This document shows positions 1-17,517 of a stretch of DNA of 64,000 nucleotides, one piece after another. The notes under the pieces were generated by a model. It made no database searches and was not told the origin of the DNA. It saw only the letters and a list, made by a program, of their open reading frames with translations. The number at the start of each line of letters is the position of its first letter. The stretch's first letter is position 1. The position numbers and the translations under genes were made by a program. The stretch lies in assembly GCA_021018815.1 (NCBI GenBank), contig JAITYX010000032.1:868001-932000 (forward strand), given 5' to 3'. Source of the DNA: Talinum fruticosum. Its lineage: Eukaryota > Streptophyta > Magnoliopsida > Caryophyllales > Talinaceae.

Positions 1-3000
1 CCTGGTAATTCCGGAATACAAAAGGCTGTGCAGGAACCACACTGACAAGAGTTGATACCACAAAAACTTTAGGTATTCCTTTCACAGCAGAATCTATTAA
101 AAGGTTTCCATCCTCATCCGCGCACATCTCCTTCAATAACCTCTCAAACTGATCTGCACTGTGCTGCAAGAAAAATGTGATTTTATTTCCCCCAATGAAG
201 TTTCAAAATTTTCAGTACCCGAAGATAAAACTAGAGCAGTAGCACTTGATCCATACCTTTGCTCCATGAACGGCAACTCTGAACCTCTGAGATGAACTTT
301 TGTACAATTGATCCAGCTTCTCCCTCCAAGTTGCAGCCTCATTGTCTTTAGGAACAGGTTCCGCGAAGACAAGTTTACCTGATCAAGAAAGCCAAAGGAA
401 CAGAGGTTCAGAACCCAAAATTCCACTCAATGAACTACAGAGAAAGGAAATTGTAATGCAACATCTTTTATTGTGCATGCACTCACCAAGTTTCTTATAT
501 ATCTCCTCACACTTATCTAATGTCATTGACTTTATCCCAAGGGCAACGGCAAGCATACCACCAGTTGATGTACCACATATAAGGTCAAACATCTCATGTA
601 TCTGTTTCCCTGTTCCTTTCTCTATTTCTTTCAGGATTTTCACGGTTGCCAAACCCTTCATTCCACCCCCATCCATTGAGAGTATCCGAAGTCCTTGTCT
701 TGCAACTGGTCTCCCCGAATAGCACGCCGCAATATCTCATTTTCTCCTGGATAAAAGGGCAAGGGAAGAGTTACTATGTTGATGAATCTGAAAAACATAG
801 AAGACATTGGATCTATGAACGAACCAAGAATTGCCAAAGCCCGAGCTGCAGCTTTGTTCACCCGTGGCTCAGCTGTAGAAGTCAAGCGCATAAGAAGTTC
901 CCGCAGACTTTCGGAAGTAACCAGCTTTTGTCGGCTCTCCAAATAGAAGGCCAAATTTCCAACTGCCAATAGAGCTAATCTTTGGACCTAAGAGCAGGAA
1001 TACCAATCTACATTACAAGGAAATTAAAGACAAACCAATCAAAAGTAGCATAGTCCAGTCCACTGAAATACCTCGGGGTTCTTATGGGCACACAACAATT
1101 TCAACGACTTCCATACATCCTTGGACAACATCTTCTGAGCAACAGCACCAGATGCAAAAGCAAGGTGCTCGACAACTTGTAGCACAGAAATTAATTCTTC
1201 ATCAACAGCCGATCTCAGGACTGTTTCGATGGGTTTCATAATGTCACATTTCATTAATAGCATTGCAACAGATACATTGGCAGCAAGAGATGAAAGAGCA
1301 GAGCACGCTTGTTCTACCTACCAGAATAACAACACTTAGCCAGTTCCTGAGAAAACTATGAGAAAAGGAAAGGGATCACACTGACAGACATACCACATGC
1401 CGGTCATCACTGCTAATCATGCTAATAAGCTGACGAACTGCATTCTCATCTTTCCCAACAAACACACGATTATCCTCATCTTGGATGATCTTAGCCAATG
1501 CGGACGCCAGTAGAGGGTGATGACATGATGAAAAACGAAATATAAGGGAGAAAAAGGCACTCAGCTTGTGTCTAGATGCTCCAAAGTAGGATGTGGTCTC
1601 TGTCTATTATCACCATGATCACAGTGAGAAGAAAAAAACGTTATTGCCATTCAATGAATTTCAAAGATATTTGAGAAAAAATAAAGAAGAAATCATTATT
1701 ACCTCTATTTGCACATTCACTGATTTCAAGTTATCATCAGCCACAATTCTGATGTTGGCAAGAGACAAGTGTCTAAGTTTTTGCAATGGCAAAATCTCAG
1801 GAAGGAATTCAAGAGGATTGCCAAACAACCTTAAAACACGCAATTCAGCCATAGCCCTGCCATCAAAATGAAGACCCAAAATCACTAGTAGTACGGACAT
1901 TTCTCGCTTCATGATCATTTACGGAGAACATTAGAGTAGCTTAAAAATTTTGAGGTAGCAGGTGCTTTGACAATAGTTAAACAACCTGAAATCTAGCAGC
2001 GGTCGCACCAGCTTGTTGTGTTCCAAAGAAAGCTCCACCAGCCCAACACACTGTCTCAGTTCCACTGCTTCCAGATTCACAAAACAAGGAGAATAAGCAA
2101 TAACAACTTTAGACTGCCTATTTCTTTCTTGTACCCCCAAAGTCATACTCATATCATTAAAATGCAGATGACTGAAGGCATAGAAAAATATAAGCCTAAC
2201 CTGGCACAGAAACCAGCATGTTGTTATCTGCTCTTAGGACTTTCAGATTTTTCAGCTCACCAAGTTCAGGAGGCAGAACTGATAACTTGTTGTTGTTAAG
2301 ATAGAGCTTTTCAAGTGATCGCAGTTGTGTGACCTCTACAGGCAATACCTGTTTATTGCATGGAAAATTTCATCAAACAGCTAACAAAGAAAAATAGTCA
2401 TAAAACTATGTACAGTAGCAAAAAGTTATTAATGTTAATCAGGCAACACCATTATTCTGGGTTTTGAAGATGCTTGATAAAAAGAAAAGGACAAAATTGA
2501 TTTTATTCAGGCACTACTTTTCAAGGACATAACGTTAGTCTATAATGCAATCACATGGTTACATCTACCTTGCACAGAGATGTTGACTATTATGGAAAAA
2601 ATATAAGAGGCCCTCAGTTTTCACATCTTCGGCTCAACATAAGTTCCAACAGAAAGTTGTGGCACTCCCATTTTGCCCAATGTCCAGAAAGAGAAGCATT
2701 GTAGGGAATTTGCTAAACTCCTCAATGATTCAATAAAATAGAAACAATTTCGGGAAAATACAATAATTCTTCAAGTTTTAGCACACGTGTTGCACTTCAG
2801 AGCCTTTGAAGCCGAAGACTTCCCTCTCTCCACTGTCACATAGAGAAGTGCTATGAAACATCATGTGACAAGTATCACATGATTGTGGCCACAGATTTAA
2901 TTCTCATCTCTTCTTACAAGAACATGCACCTTGTTTTCTATAGAATTCTAGTTTCCTTATCAAATCCTACAAACCAAACAAAATTAGTTCCCAGCAACCC

Positions 3001-4434
3001 TTCAGACTTCCATATGAGAGCTGAGAAGGCTCTTGACCTCTCCAACGCATAAGTGAGAAAACTCTTGGCTTCTATTCAGTGTCGCCAATATACGTGTCCA
3101 ATTAGCCACATGAACTTTCTCAAGCAAAGGTTTCATGACCCTAAACTCAGTACACTGAAGACCATACAAAAGATATGGCTCGTCACAAGAAATGTCCCTC
3201 TTCCTAGGCACCAACCTCTCACAGGCTAAAGGGCTCCAGTTTGCACATCCTGAAAGCCACGTCTACATTTACTTCAGCTACCTTTATATGATGTTTCTTT
3301 AGCAATACTAAAATTCCTGAAAAGGGTCTGAACTTTTATCTGCCCTGAAAATTTCAGGAATTACTCTGAAATTAATTTCAGAGAAGGTTTTCAGAATAAA
3401 TGATAACATACAAGGTGAAGTGAATAGATGCTACATGCACAAATCGTTATGGCTGAATTCTTAGGGAACTAAAGGGTAAGAAAACAACCCTTGTTCCAAA
3501 CTAGCAATCTGCTTACCATGTACAACAGATAGCTTGTAGACAACCTAAACATACAGAAATAAAACACTCCAAAAATTGATATCAAATGACAAACTAACAC
3601 CCTGACCCCAACGGCCCATTTGAACCTCCATTTTGCACTTCAATAATAAACTTCAAGCACAATAATTCTGCAATTGCAACATGCCCATCAAGCAAATCCC
3701 ATTTCACCACTCATTTGGCCACATTTCAATAAATAGTGGGACTCCATATATTACTTTTTCCTTGTCATCACATATGATTATATAAGCAATAACTAATTCA
3801 ACTAAGGAATATAACAATCAAAAAGGGAAACTTTAAGCTTTGTGGATAAAGAAAGAAGGGAACTCACAGAGATACCACAACCAGAAAGGTTAAGAGCAGT
3901 GACACTATTCCATTGCTCAGCAAAGCTCAAACTCCCATTGCCCAACCCACCACCACCACCACCATCACCGCCGCCGCCGCCCTCTTTCATCGGAACCTTG
4001 CACTTCAGAAGTCTTGTCAGAACCCCAATGCCGTCGCTCTGCTGACCCGACCCCGCCGCCTTCCCGAGCGTGATCGCCCTCAACGGATCCCTCCGCCTCA
4101 CCACCTTCATATCCAACCTCACCCCGCCGCCATCGCCGTCGTCCTTGAACTCAACCAAGACGGTGTCCTCCGGCGGCGGCATCGCCACCATCAGCTTGGA
4201 CTGCAGCCTCAGCGCCACCTGATCCTCGTCGTCCCCCGCAGTCCAATCCATCTCCACCTTCCGGGACCCCTCGGAGCCGGGTCGGGGCGGGTCAGGGGAC
4301 CCAGGTAGAGCGTCGTCCAGTGGGGTTCCATTCTCCTGATTCGGCGCCGATTCGTCCTCGTCAGGGGTTTTGCCGAAGTGCAGAGACAAATGGAAGACTT
4401 CCGAGGGTCGTTTCCATCCTAATCCCCACGACAT
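1..4434 (-). CDS. PLA1: Patatin-like phospholipase A-I with LRR and ARM repeats (5' part; one apparent frameshift)
   Basis: Acyl hydrolase of the plant PLA-I type (Arabidopsis At1g61850 family), which releases fatty acids from glycerolipids and is linked to basal jasmonate supply and defence. Exons in transcript order: 4434-3868, 2348-2201, 2064-1986, 1856-1703, 1603-1394, 1317-1072, 987-825, 746-487, 378-257, 163-<1. The start MSWGLGWKRPSEVFHLSLHF is family-typical. Exon 1 is GC-rich with a Gly-rich stretch. Exons 2-4 encode leucine-rich repeats, exons 5-7 ARM-like helices (PEVQRLALLAVGNLAF), and exon 8 the patatin oxyanion loop DGGGMKG and nucleophile motif GTSTGG. The catalytic Asp and the C-terminus lie beyond base 1. 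In exon 8 the frame of ENEILRRAIRG and that of LRILSMDGGGMKG differ by one base. The break is at the C run 713-716, where one extra base would restore continuity. It is either an assembly error or a real inactivating indel. Splice phases elsewhere agree. Confidence 0.9.
3002..3262 (-). other. Exon-like open segment inside intron 1 of the phospholipase gene
   Basis: Intron 1 (2349-3867) is about 1.5 kb. Within it, a minus-strand stretch begins after a good acceptor-like site (ctttcag near 3262) and stays open for about 85 codons. It includes peptide pieces such as LLYGLQCTEFRVMKPLLEKV and ends at a TGA near 3002. Its composition is protein-like, but I recognise no family. It does not belong to the phospholipase, because exons 1 and 2 join in phase without it. 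A captured gene fragment or chance are both possible. Confidence 0.3.
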
Positions 4435-6277
4435 TATGGAGGGACGATCAAAATTGGATTGATTTGATAGGGTTTTGGAGTTTGTTGGGATGATCACAGA
4501 ATCAATTAGGGATTTTTGAGAGGAAGATGATGAATAAGTGAGGGATAGAGGAAATGCAAATGGGGAAAGCAAAATGGGATTAATCAATCAAGAAATGGGG
4601 AAAATTGAATGGGAATGGATTCGTGAAATTTTGATGTCTGAATCCAGAGAAGAGTTGAGTCTTCTCTTCTCTGCTCCTCTGTACTTCTTCGGTTCTTCCC
4701 TCCCCATTTATTTCTGAGGGTCTCTTCTCTGCTTCGGTCTTTGCCTCTTTCTTTGCCCATCAAACGACGACGTTTTATGCCTAAGTCAGAGTTCTTCTCG
4801 GGCTTGTTGCCTCCACTTTTCCTGAATTACTCGTAAAAACTCGCAGTTGCCTTTTTTCTTTTTTTGTTAGGGCTGCCTTTTTTTCCACTTTTCTTTTTTT
4901 TTCTTTTTTTTCTCTGTTGCATAAAAAACTTTTATTTGCATATGTTCAAAATAACTGTTATAATCATATGTTATAACTGTTATATCTAAAATAAATTAAA
5001 ATAATTAGTTATTATAATTATTATGAAGTAAAATAAGGTGAAATAGTTAGTTATTATATGTGAAATAAGTTAAAATAATTAATTATTATAACTCGCTATA
5101 GTATTTTAACGGTTATACCTAAAATTCACTTAAAATTGTTATACATGTCGATATAAATGTATTTCGAACATGCCCTCACAAACAGAAAAGAACCCCCAAC
5201 CACCATTTTTTAAATAGAAATACAAATAAATTAAATCGATGTTTTACTTGTAAAGATAAAATTATCTCTGTTTGACTTAAATACCTCTATATTCTTGAAA
5301 AAATAAAATTCACATACGAGATGTTGTCAAAATACAAATAAATAATCTAAATAATCACTTAAAAAATAGCTCAATTTCCGTTTATAATTTTTTGGTTAAG
5401 CTGATCAATCTCAAATTAATTGTATTCACATACGTTTATGTTTATATTCTCTCTTTAAATAAAATTTGTAAAATTTATGAGTAATGTTCTAATATTATGT
5501 CAAATATTGTTGGCGCATTATAAAAATACACAATATTATAGTTTTGTTATAATAGTAGACTCAAGAAAGGCTAGTGGTCTTTTTGTCTATGTTCAACGAT
5601 AGACCTAAAGAATCATCATGAGACAATTGTACTATTAATTTTAAGAGACTAAATCAAATTTCCTTATTTAATTGTCACCTACTTCATTATTTAGGACAAG
5701 AAAAACACTTCCAAATTAGGATCGGATAAAAGTCGCTCCAGTTTCCTCACCACCTATAAATTATATTATAAACACCTGAGTTTATAAACCCAAATTATTA
5801 TAAACAATATCTTATTTTCATATTTTTAAAATTCGCCCCTATTTTTATGGTCCCTTCTTAAAAAAAGTTACCGAATACCAAAATCAGAAGAACCAAAACA
5901 TAAGGCAAAAGATCACCAACTTAACAACCAAACCCACTTGCATTTTCAGCAAAGATCCTTGCCATAACACCCAAAAGGACAGGACTTCCAAATTCCAATA
6001 ACTACACCATTGACTTTGCATACTTTTCCTAACTTTGGTACAAATTGCCAATTTTTGACTAATCAAACACACAAGTTAGATTCAGTCATGGGTGAAGCAA
6101 GATACAGAATTCAAAACATGATACATGATATCGATAATCTCGTTTCTTATGAGAGCTAAACTGTTCTATGATTCTTCAGTTTAAGAATAAAACTCGCCAA
6201 CCGGTTCCACACAATATGATGTTCACATAAATCGTTTCATAACAATGATGTTTTGTGTAGTTGTAACATGTCAGTCA
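4435..6277. other. Intergenic spacer with phospholipase 5' UTR and promoter
   Basis: The first 250-300 bases next to the ATG at 4434 would be the 5' UTR and core promoter, which are pyrimidine-rich on the plus strand. From about 4900 to 5700 the DNA is very AT-rich with loose repeats of a TTATAATTATT-like motif. I see no credible coding region. The short ORF at 5884-6072 has no recognisable features. Confidence 0.5.
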
Positions 6278-9200
6278 TTATAAGCCATACTCTTCTGCTT
6301 TCAGATCGAAGACCTTTCTCAACTCTCTCACTACGTTTTCTTCTGCAAATGAAAATTCAGCTGCATTCCTTGCGAGCTGGAATATATCCTTCTTCCTGAG
6401 ATCTTTAGTGAAAAGCAGAAATAATCAGCTCAAAGAGTCTACACGATGATCATGTTGAATTTAAATTTCTGTTCCAAAGACAAGGGTACCTACCGAATGC
6501 AGCAGCAGCAATGGCGTATTCCTTGGATAAAGTGGTAGAGAATACCCCGTGTCATCAGTGCACAGAATTAGCGGATGCTCCACATTGTATAGATCAGCTG
6601 TCAAGTAAACAAATATGATGAGCAAGAGATCATGGGTTACCAGTGTAGCTGAAACGTGACCCTTTTTTTTTGAGCGGGGAGGGGGGAGAGATAATCAAGA
6701 TCATAAATTCAGGGAGGAGGATCCTAACCAAAATGATGAACATCAAGAGAAGAGATCGTGCTAGTTCGGATGTTTGATGTCAAACAAATCTCAACCTGCA
6801 AAATGTAATATTATCATCGTTAGTAATTCAGCACTCACCAGTGCCACTAATGCACAGCACCCCCCGGTATAAGTAGATGTAAATAGGTAAATTCCCTGGT
6901 TACCAATGAAAATGTGCAAAAGCATGCACGAAACCCAAACTTCAATCTTATTGTATGATAGCATCTCAAATAAACAAGCATGAATAAATAGTGAGCACAA
7001 AAAGGCATTCCTACTAGTCAGCTACAAGCATCCAACCTAGTTACGTTCATAGGTGTTCTACTATCTCGTTGTAATATTTGCATGTTTTAGTCCAAAAATG
7101 TTTCAAAATATTAGTTTTTAATGCTTATGTTTCCTTATGTGTTTCAACATGTTTTCAACTCTAAAAATGTTTTCTCAATTTTTTTATGTGGGTTTCTTGG
7201 AACTAGTCTCTTTGTGGACAAAGATACTTGTAGAGGTAAGACTGTCTACATCTAAATCTCCTCAAACCCTTGCAAGTAGAGCCCACACTAAGAGTTGTGC
7301 GCTTTAGCTAACGAGGAGTTGAGTATCCCTTACCGTGTAAAAGCATGGAGAGTTCAACAAGGATACTTGAGATTAAAATGAAGCATCAAAGTAATATAGG
7401 AAGGCTATCAACCTAGCAGAGGTAACATTAACAACTGAACATATTAGAGTTATAAGCCACAATACTGGCACCAGCCAATGTCAAACCAACCAAATCAGCT
7501 CCAAGGATTACTAGCTTTAAAATCATCAATGCAAGTGGAAATATCTTCAAGAACACAAATGACAGACAGATAGCACTACAACCACAAAACCAGCATCCAA
7601 AAATCCCACCTAGGGACAACGGAGGGGAGCTAGGGAAGGGATAAACAAATGCAGAGTCAACCATAGAACAAAGACGCCATTTTGTTGGACCCTAGATCTG
7701 AGAGGCACTGGCAGCCTATTTCAGAACAAATAGAAGTACAGGCAGTTTAATGAGAGATTTTTCTCAAGTCAATGTAGTCCACAGCTATAAAAATTGCCAT
7801 CTCATCTCATGGAAAGTGAAACTGGTCACACTCACAGAGACTTCAGAATTACAGGGCTCCAGAAAATGACCTATAATAGCTGCAAACAAGGATATGAGTT
7901 TGTGGCATAATACTGTTAAATGATGGTAAGTACTGACACATACCGGGATCTTGGACATTTTTAATTTTTTCCATGCATCCTCTTCCAGGCAACAAGCATG
8001 ACCAATCCTCTCTGGACGAAAGTCCAGCATTGCATGTATTTCCTCCTGATTAGGTACCTAGAAAGCACTAAGTTTATAGACATGCTAATCAGAGCAATTC
8101 AAGTCAGTAAAAAGGGGGGCAAAATAAAATGCTATTGTTCCAAGAAAAGCATCGCACACATACCTCTCCACAATGCAGTGTGACACGAAGACCTTGTTCT
8201 CTGGCAAATTTCAAAGCTGGCAAAAATGTTTCCCTACAAAAGGTTGCAATCATGTGTACAGGTATAACCTTCATACAGAACAGAACATAACGATTATTTA
8301 AGACAAAGATTAACTGGCAAGGAGATACCACTCTCCCACTTTTGGATGCCCAGATAGGTCAATACCAACAACCCCAACATCCTTCATCTCCAATGCGAGC
8401 TTAACCTATAAATGATATTTGAAATTCGTCACTCTAGATAGGTAGCTGGAGGCAATGAGCAATTCAAAAATCAAAATTCAACACTAGAATAAACTTTTCC
8501 TTGACTTGTTTGTTGGTTAACCAAGCCAATAGCTTGTGAGGAAGTAGGATCCTTACAGTTTCCATGGCAGCTTCAAGGGTCTCTCTTCGATCAATGCTGA
8601 GCAGAAGTCTAACATATATCTTCTTCCTAGGTAATCCACTACAGGTACCAGTACCACTCATAAGAGATGAGTTCACCATCGTCCCAACACCAATGTCAGT
8701 TGAAGTAAAATTAATATCAACAGCATCAACTCTTCTTAAACCCTCAAGGACAGCTTCCATGTAAGAGCATTTGGTCATACCTTTGGGGTCATTCCTCTGC
8801 AACCGTGAGTAAATATAGCACATCATACCACCCTCTTTTAACCAACTCAAACTCCTCACATTAGTCAGTCAGTTCTATTTAACCCAAAAACGTGAATTAT
8901 ATCTCTTTAGTACCTTTGGGGTAGTTCTTAATTCCAAATAGACAACATTCTCAGCAGCAAAGTCTTCAACAACCTAACTTTCACAAATCCATTAAGAAAC
9001 AGCAAAAGGAAACAGAATTTTACTAATTCATGAAATTGAAACTTCAAGCATATTTCACAAGGAGAGAGAAAACCCATCATACTTCTTTAGTGATTCTACT
9101 GACAGTAGCATGCTCAGTGGTGAGAACGTGAATCAAATCAAACAACTTGAACACTTCAGTCAGTGATCGATCATCTGGAAACATAATTACATATAAAGGG

Positions 9201-9597
9201 AAATCTCAAGCTAAATTTTGGCCAAAAATATCATGGGCATTCAAGATTATGACTATATAGGTCATCACGGCCAGAAGCGGAAGACATACCTTTAAGGATA
9301 ACGTGTTCAACATCAGAGAAAACAATGGTGCCCTTTTCACCTAAACCTCTGGCAAGCTCTCTGAAATTTCACATGGTAACCCGAAATTAGCAGTACAAAA
9401 TCGAAATTCACCCAAACCCACATGAGAAAATGCAGAAAACTAAATCTGGGTAAGAGTAATTCACAATAAATATGGAACTAAAAGCAAAAACTAAGTGTGA
9501 AGGAGAGATTATACAGTAAAGTGGAGTTCCTGGCTGAACCGTTGAGGTGGGCATGAAGCTCCACCTTTGGCATGGAAACCCACGAGTCTCTCTCCAT
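6278..9597 (-). CDS. MAPDA: Adenosine deaminase-like protein (N6-methyl-AMP deaminase, ADAL/MAPDA type)
   Basis: Family members hydrolyse N6-methyl-AMP to IMP, clearing nucleotides released from m6A RNA in the cytosol. Exons in transcript order: 9597-9515, 9360-9290, 9174-9083, 8973-8914, 8796-8557, 8405-8329, 8233-8164, 8057-7944, 6795-6729, 6597-6494, 6402-6278 (stop TAA 6280-6278). Visible motifs are the N-terminal metal-binding PKVELHAHLNG, VVEDFAAENVVYLELRTTPK, KKIYVRLLLSIDRRET, the catalytic HCGEV, the metal site RIGHACCLEEDAW, VEICLTSN and LILCTDDTG. All junction phases fit. One fault is seen: in the exon 6597-6494 the frame shifts by one after CTDDTG at the C run 6545-6548. One extra base there would restore the expected VFSTTLSKEYA-like continuation and also the phase into the last exon. 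The 8329-6278 part has a long intron (6796-7943). Confidence 0.88.
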
Positions 9598-9924
9598 AGA
9601 TATCACTGATTATCCGATTTCTCTCTCTTCCTGAAATGACCAACTGCTAGCTGATAATCATATGTCAACTCACGAATAGACTACGCCCAAATGCAGGAGT
9701 TCCTGGGCTTTACGCCTTCACCCCTGAGCCGGTCTGAGAGCGGTTGGCTCAGCTCGGACCATGCACTGGCGGGTTTGAACCGGTTTAGTGCATCCTTTTT
9801 TTCTTTTTTGTCTTTTTTTTTGGCAAAGGAGACACATAAAGAAAAACAAATGCCCCGCGAGAGCATTCTCTTTTTGCCTTTTTGGGCTAGATGATATGCC
9901 GCTCTGACTACTTAAGTTACTAAA
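9598..9924. other. Spacer upstream of the deaminase gene
   Basis: This would hold the deaminase 5' UTR and promoter. It is moderately GC-rich between 9710 and 9790, with a T-rich run at 9790-9825. I saw no gene and no clear core promoter motif. Confidence 0.4.
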
Positions 9925-10440
9925 CAGGAATGGACGTGTGGGGGTACCAGATGGGTATGTTATACCCGAATTCATGTTCATTTTTAAAAATTATCCTCAT
10001 ACTTATATTTATCGGGTTTCAAAATTTATTCTCATACCCATACCATCGAGTATTTCGGATGTATCGAGTATTATTCGGATATATATAAATATTAAATAAT
10101 AATATCTATCGGATAATACCCATTGGGTTTTATACTATTGTAATTTGGTATTAGTGATGAATGATTGCAAAAATCTCTTACCTCCGTCATAAATTAGTAA
10201 TTATACATCGTTAACACAAATAAAATGATAAAACATATTTAATTGGTCTAATGCTCACCCGCTGCCTAGCGAATTTTATTTAAAAAAACATTCGGGTATG
10301 GGTTCGGGTTCGGGCAAGTGAACCCTATATCTGTACCCGCCCCATACCCAAAATTTTCAAATTTTTTTATACCCATACCCACAAAAATCGGGACGAATTC
10401 GAAACGGATTGTTCAGGTTCCTGTTATACTCCCATCCCTA
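9925..10440. mobile_element. Non-autonomous hAT-like element, about 516 bp
   Basis: The left end reads CAGGAATGG and the right end CCATCCCTA, which are imperfect inverted termini. They are flanked by near-identical 8-bp direct repeats, TTACTAAA (9917-9924) and TTACTAAC (10441-10448). An 8-bp duplication and CAGGGATGG-like termini are typical of plant hAT elements. Inside, both arms carry many copies of GGGTAT or CCCATAC motifs in opposite orientation (for example 10050-10062 and 10290-10385), as expected of subterminal transposase sites. There is no transposase reading frame, so it would depend on one supplied in trans. Confidence 0.65.
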
Positions 10441-11270
10441 TTACTAACTTTAGTTATAGCATAAGACAACAACTAACTTGAAAGATTTCTTATTTTGTTC
10501 CTCACTATGGCATTCCCTTTAGTAACTTTATAAGTGTTCATTCACAAGATTGTATCTTTTTTAAAGTTGAAATGTGTGCTTTGGATAATGAATCTTAGTG
10601 AGCTATTTCCTTGAGTTATCTTCATATGAGGAATTGGTTTTTCAGAGTATCAGTTTTCTGGTGGTCTAGAAAACCATTATTTTATAAGTGTTCATTCACA
10701 AGATTAACATATCTAGTATCATGAAATCAAATCAGGCTATTTTTTGTTTGTCCAGCTCAAACAGATCGTTTGTTTGCAGTGATTTCAGGTCATATTGAAT
10801 TGCATGACTATTGTAAATTGGGTCTCAACGGCCACACCCCGCCGGGCCTTAGTGGCCGGTGAAACCCTAAGGTGTTAAATATATATATGCCTATTAAAGA
10901 TGTGCAGATCTCACACAGAAACTCTTGAGGTCTCATTCCCTCTCTATCCTTGAGTCTATCCATCAACCGTGACTCGGACTTAATTAGGCACGCGGCTAAT
11001 TCCAATGGCTCTATTAGCCACAAGGAACTCCTTGTTCTTGACTTTGTTTTGGGCACTTCATGGGCAGAAATAATAGTGCTAGTTAATCACTTACAGTATA
11101 TCACCACAGCCACCTAGTATGGATCCCATCACAACGTAGGGATTATGATTATGGACAACTTGATAAAAGATAGATAGTCATGCCCAACGTAGGCAATGGA
11201 ATTAGAATAGTTGTTCTTTCAGGTTTGGGCTAATTTTTACCACTATTAACAGATTATATTTTGGTGTGAG

Positions 11271-11318
<48 letters not shown>

Positions 11319-11474
11319 CTATTGTATATATGTCCTATCACAAAGCCTTTACATATTTTTGGGAGTTTTCCCCTTCTGAGGTGTACATATTGGTGTCAGT
11401 CCTTGGCTATTGTCGGGTTTCAGATAGTCTGGTTCAAAGTTACAGAAACCTAAAAGCAGCATAATCAGAAGTGT
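10441..11474. other. Intergenic spacer with a possible orphan first exon
   Basis: There is no established gene. On the plus strand a TATA-like TTAAATATATATA (near 10877) precedes a leader-like stretch and an ATG at 11005. That ATG opens a 22-codon hydrophobic peptide beginning MALLATRNSLFLTLFW and stopping at 11073. It resembles a signal peptide without a following protein: either a truncated gene remnant or chance. The (TA)n(CA)n tract at 11271-11317 lies in the same spacer, just past the 3' end of the beta-glucosidase gene. Confidence 0.3.
11271..11317. repeat. Compound (TA)n(CA)n microsatellite
   Basis: About 13 TA units run directly into about 11 CA units. Confidence 0.95.
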
Positions 11475-17442
<5,968 letters not shown>

Positions 17443-17511
17443 GTCTTTACTTTAGGGTGAGGAAGCTCAAGTGGCTGTACTTGCACTGCAGTTAGCCACT
17501 TTCCTCTCCTC

Positions 17512-17517
17512 TTTATA
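17512..17517 (-). promoter_or_regulatory. Putative TATA box of the beta-glucosidase gene
   Basis: The minus strand reads CCCTATAAAGAGG, about 70 bases upstream of the ATG at 17442. Position and sequence are plausible, but no transcription start is known. Confidence 0.45.

Noticed and set aside
3842..4308. Plus-strand open frames rich in Pro, Arg and His
   Set aside because: They are antisense to the GC-rich first exon of the phospholipase and owe their openness to its composition.
7785..7870. Possible deaminase exon containing FLEPCNSEVSV
   Set aside because: The expected VEICLTSN segment is found cleanly at 6729-6795 with correct splice sites and phase, so this stretch is intronic.
9681..9981. 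Overlapping short frames on both strands near 9.8 kb
   Set aside because: No start context, splice sites or domain. They overlap a T-rich tract and the left end of the hAT-like element.
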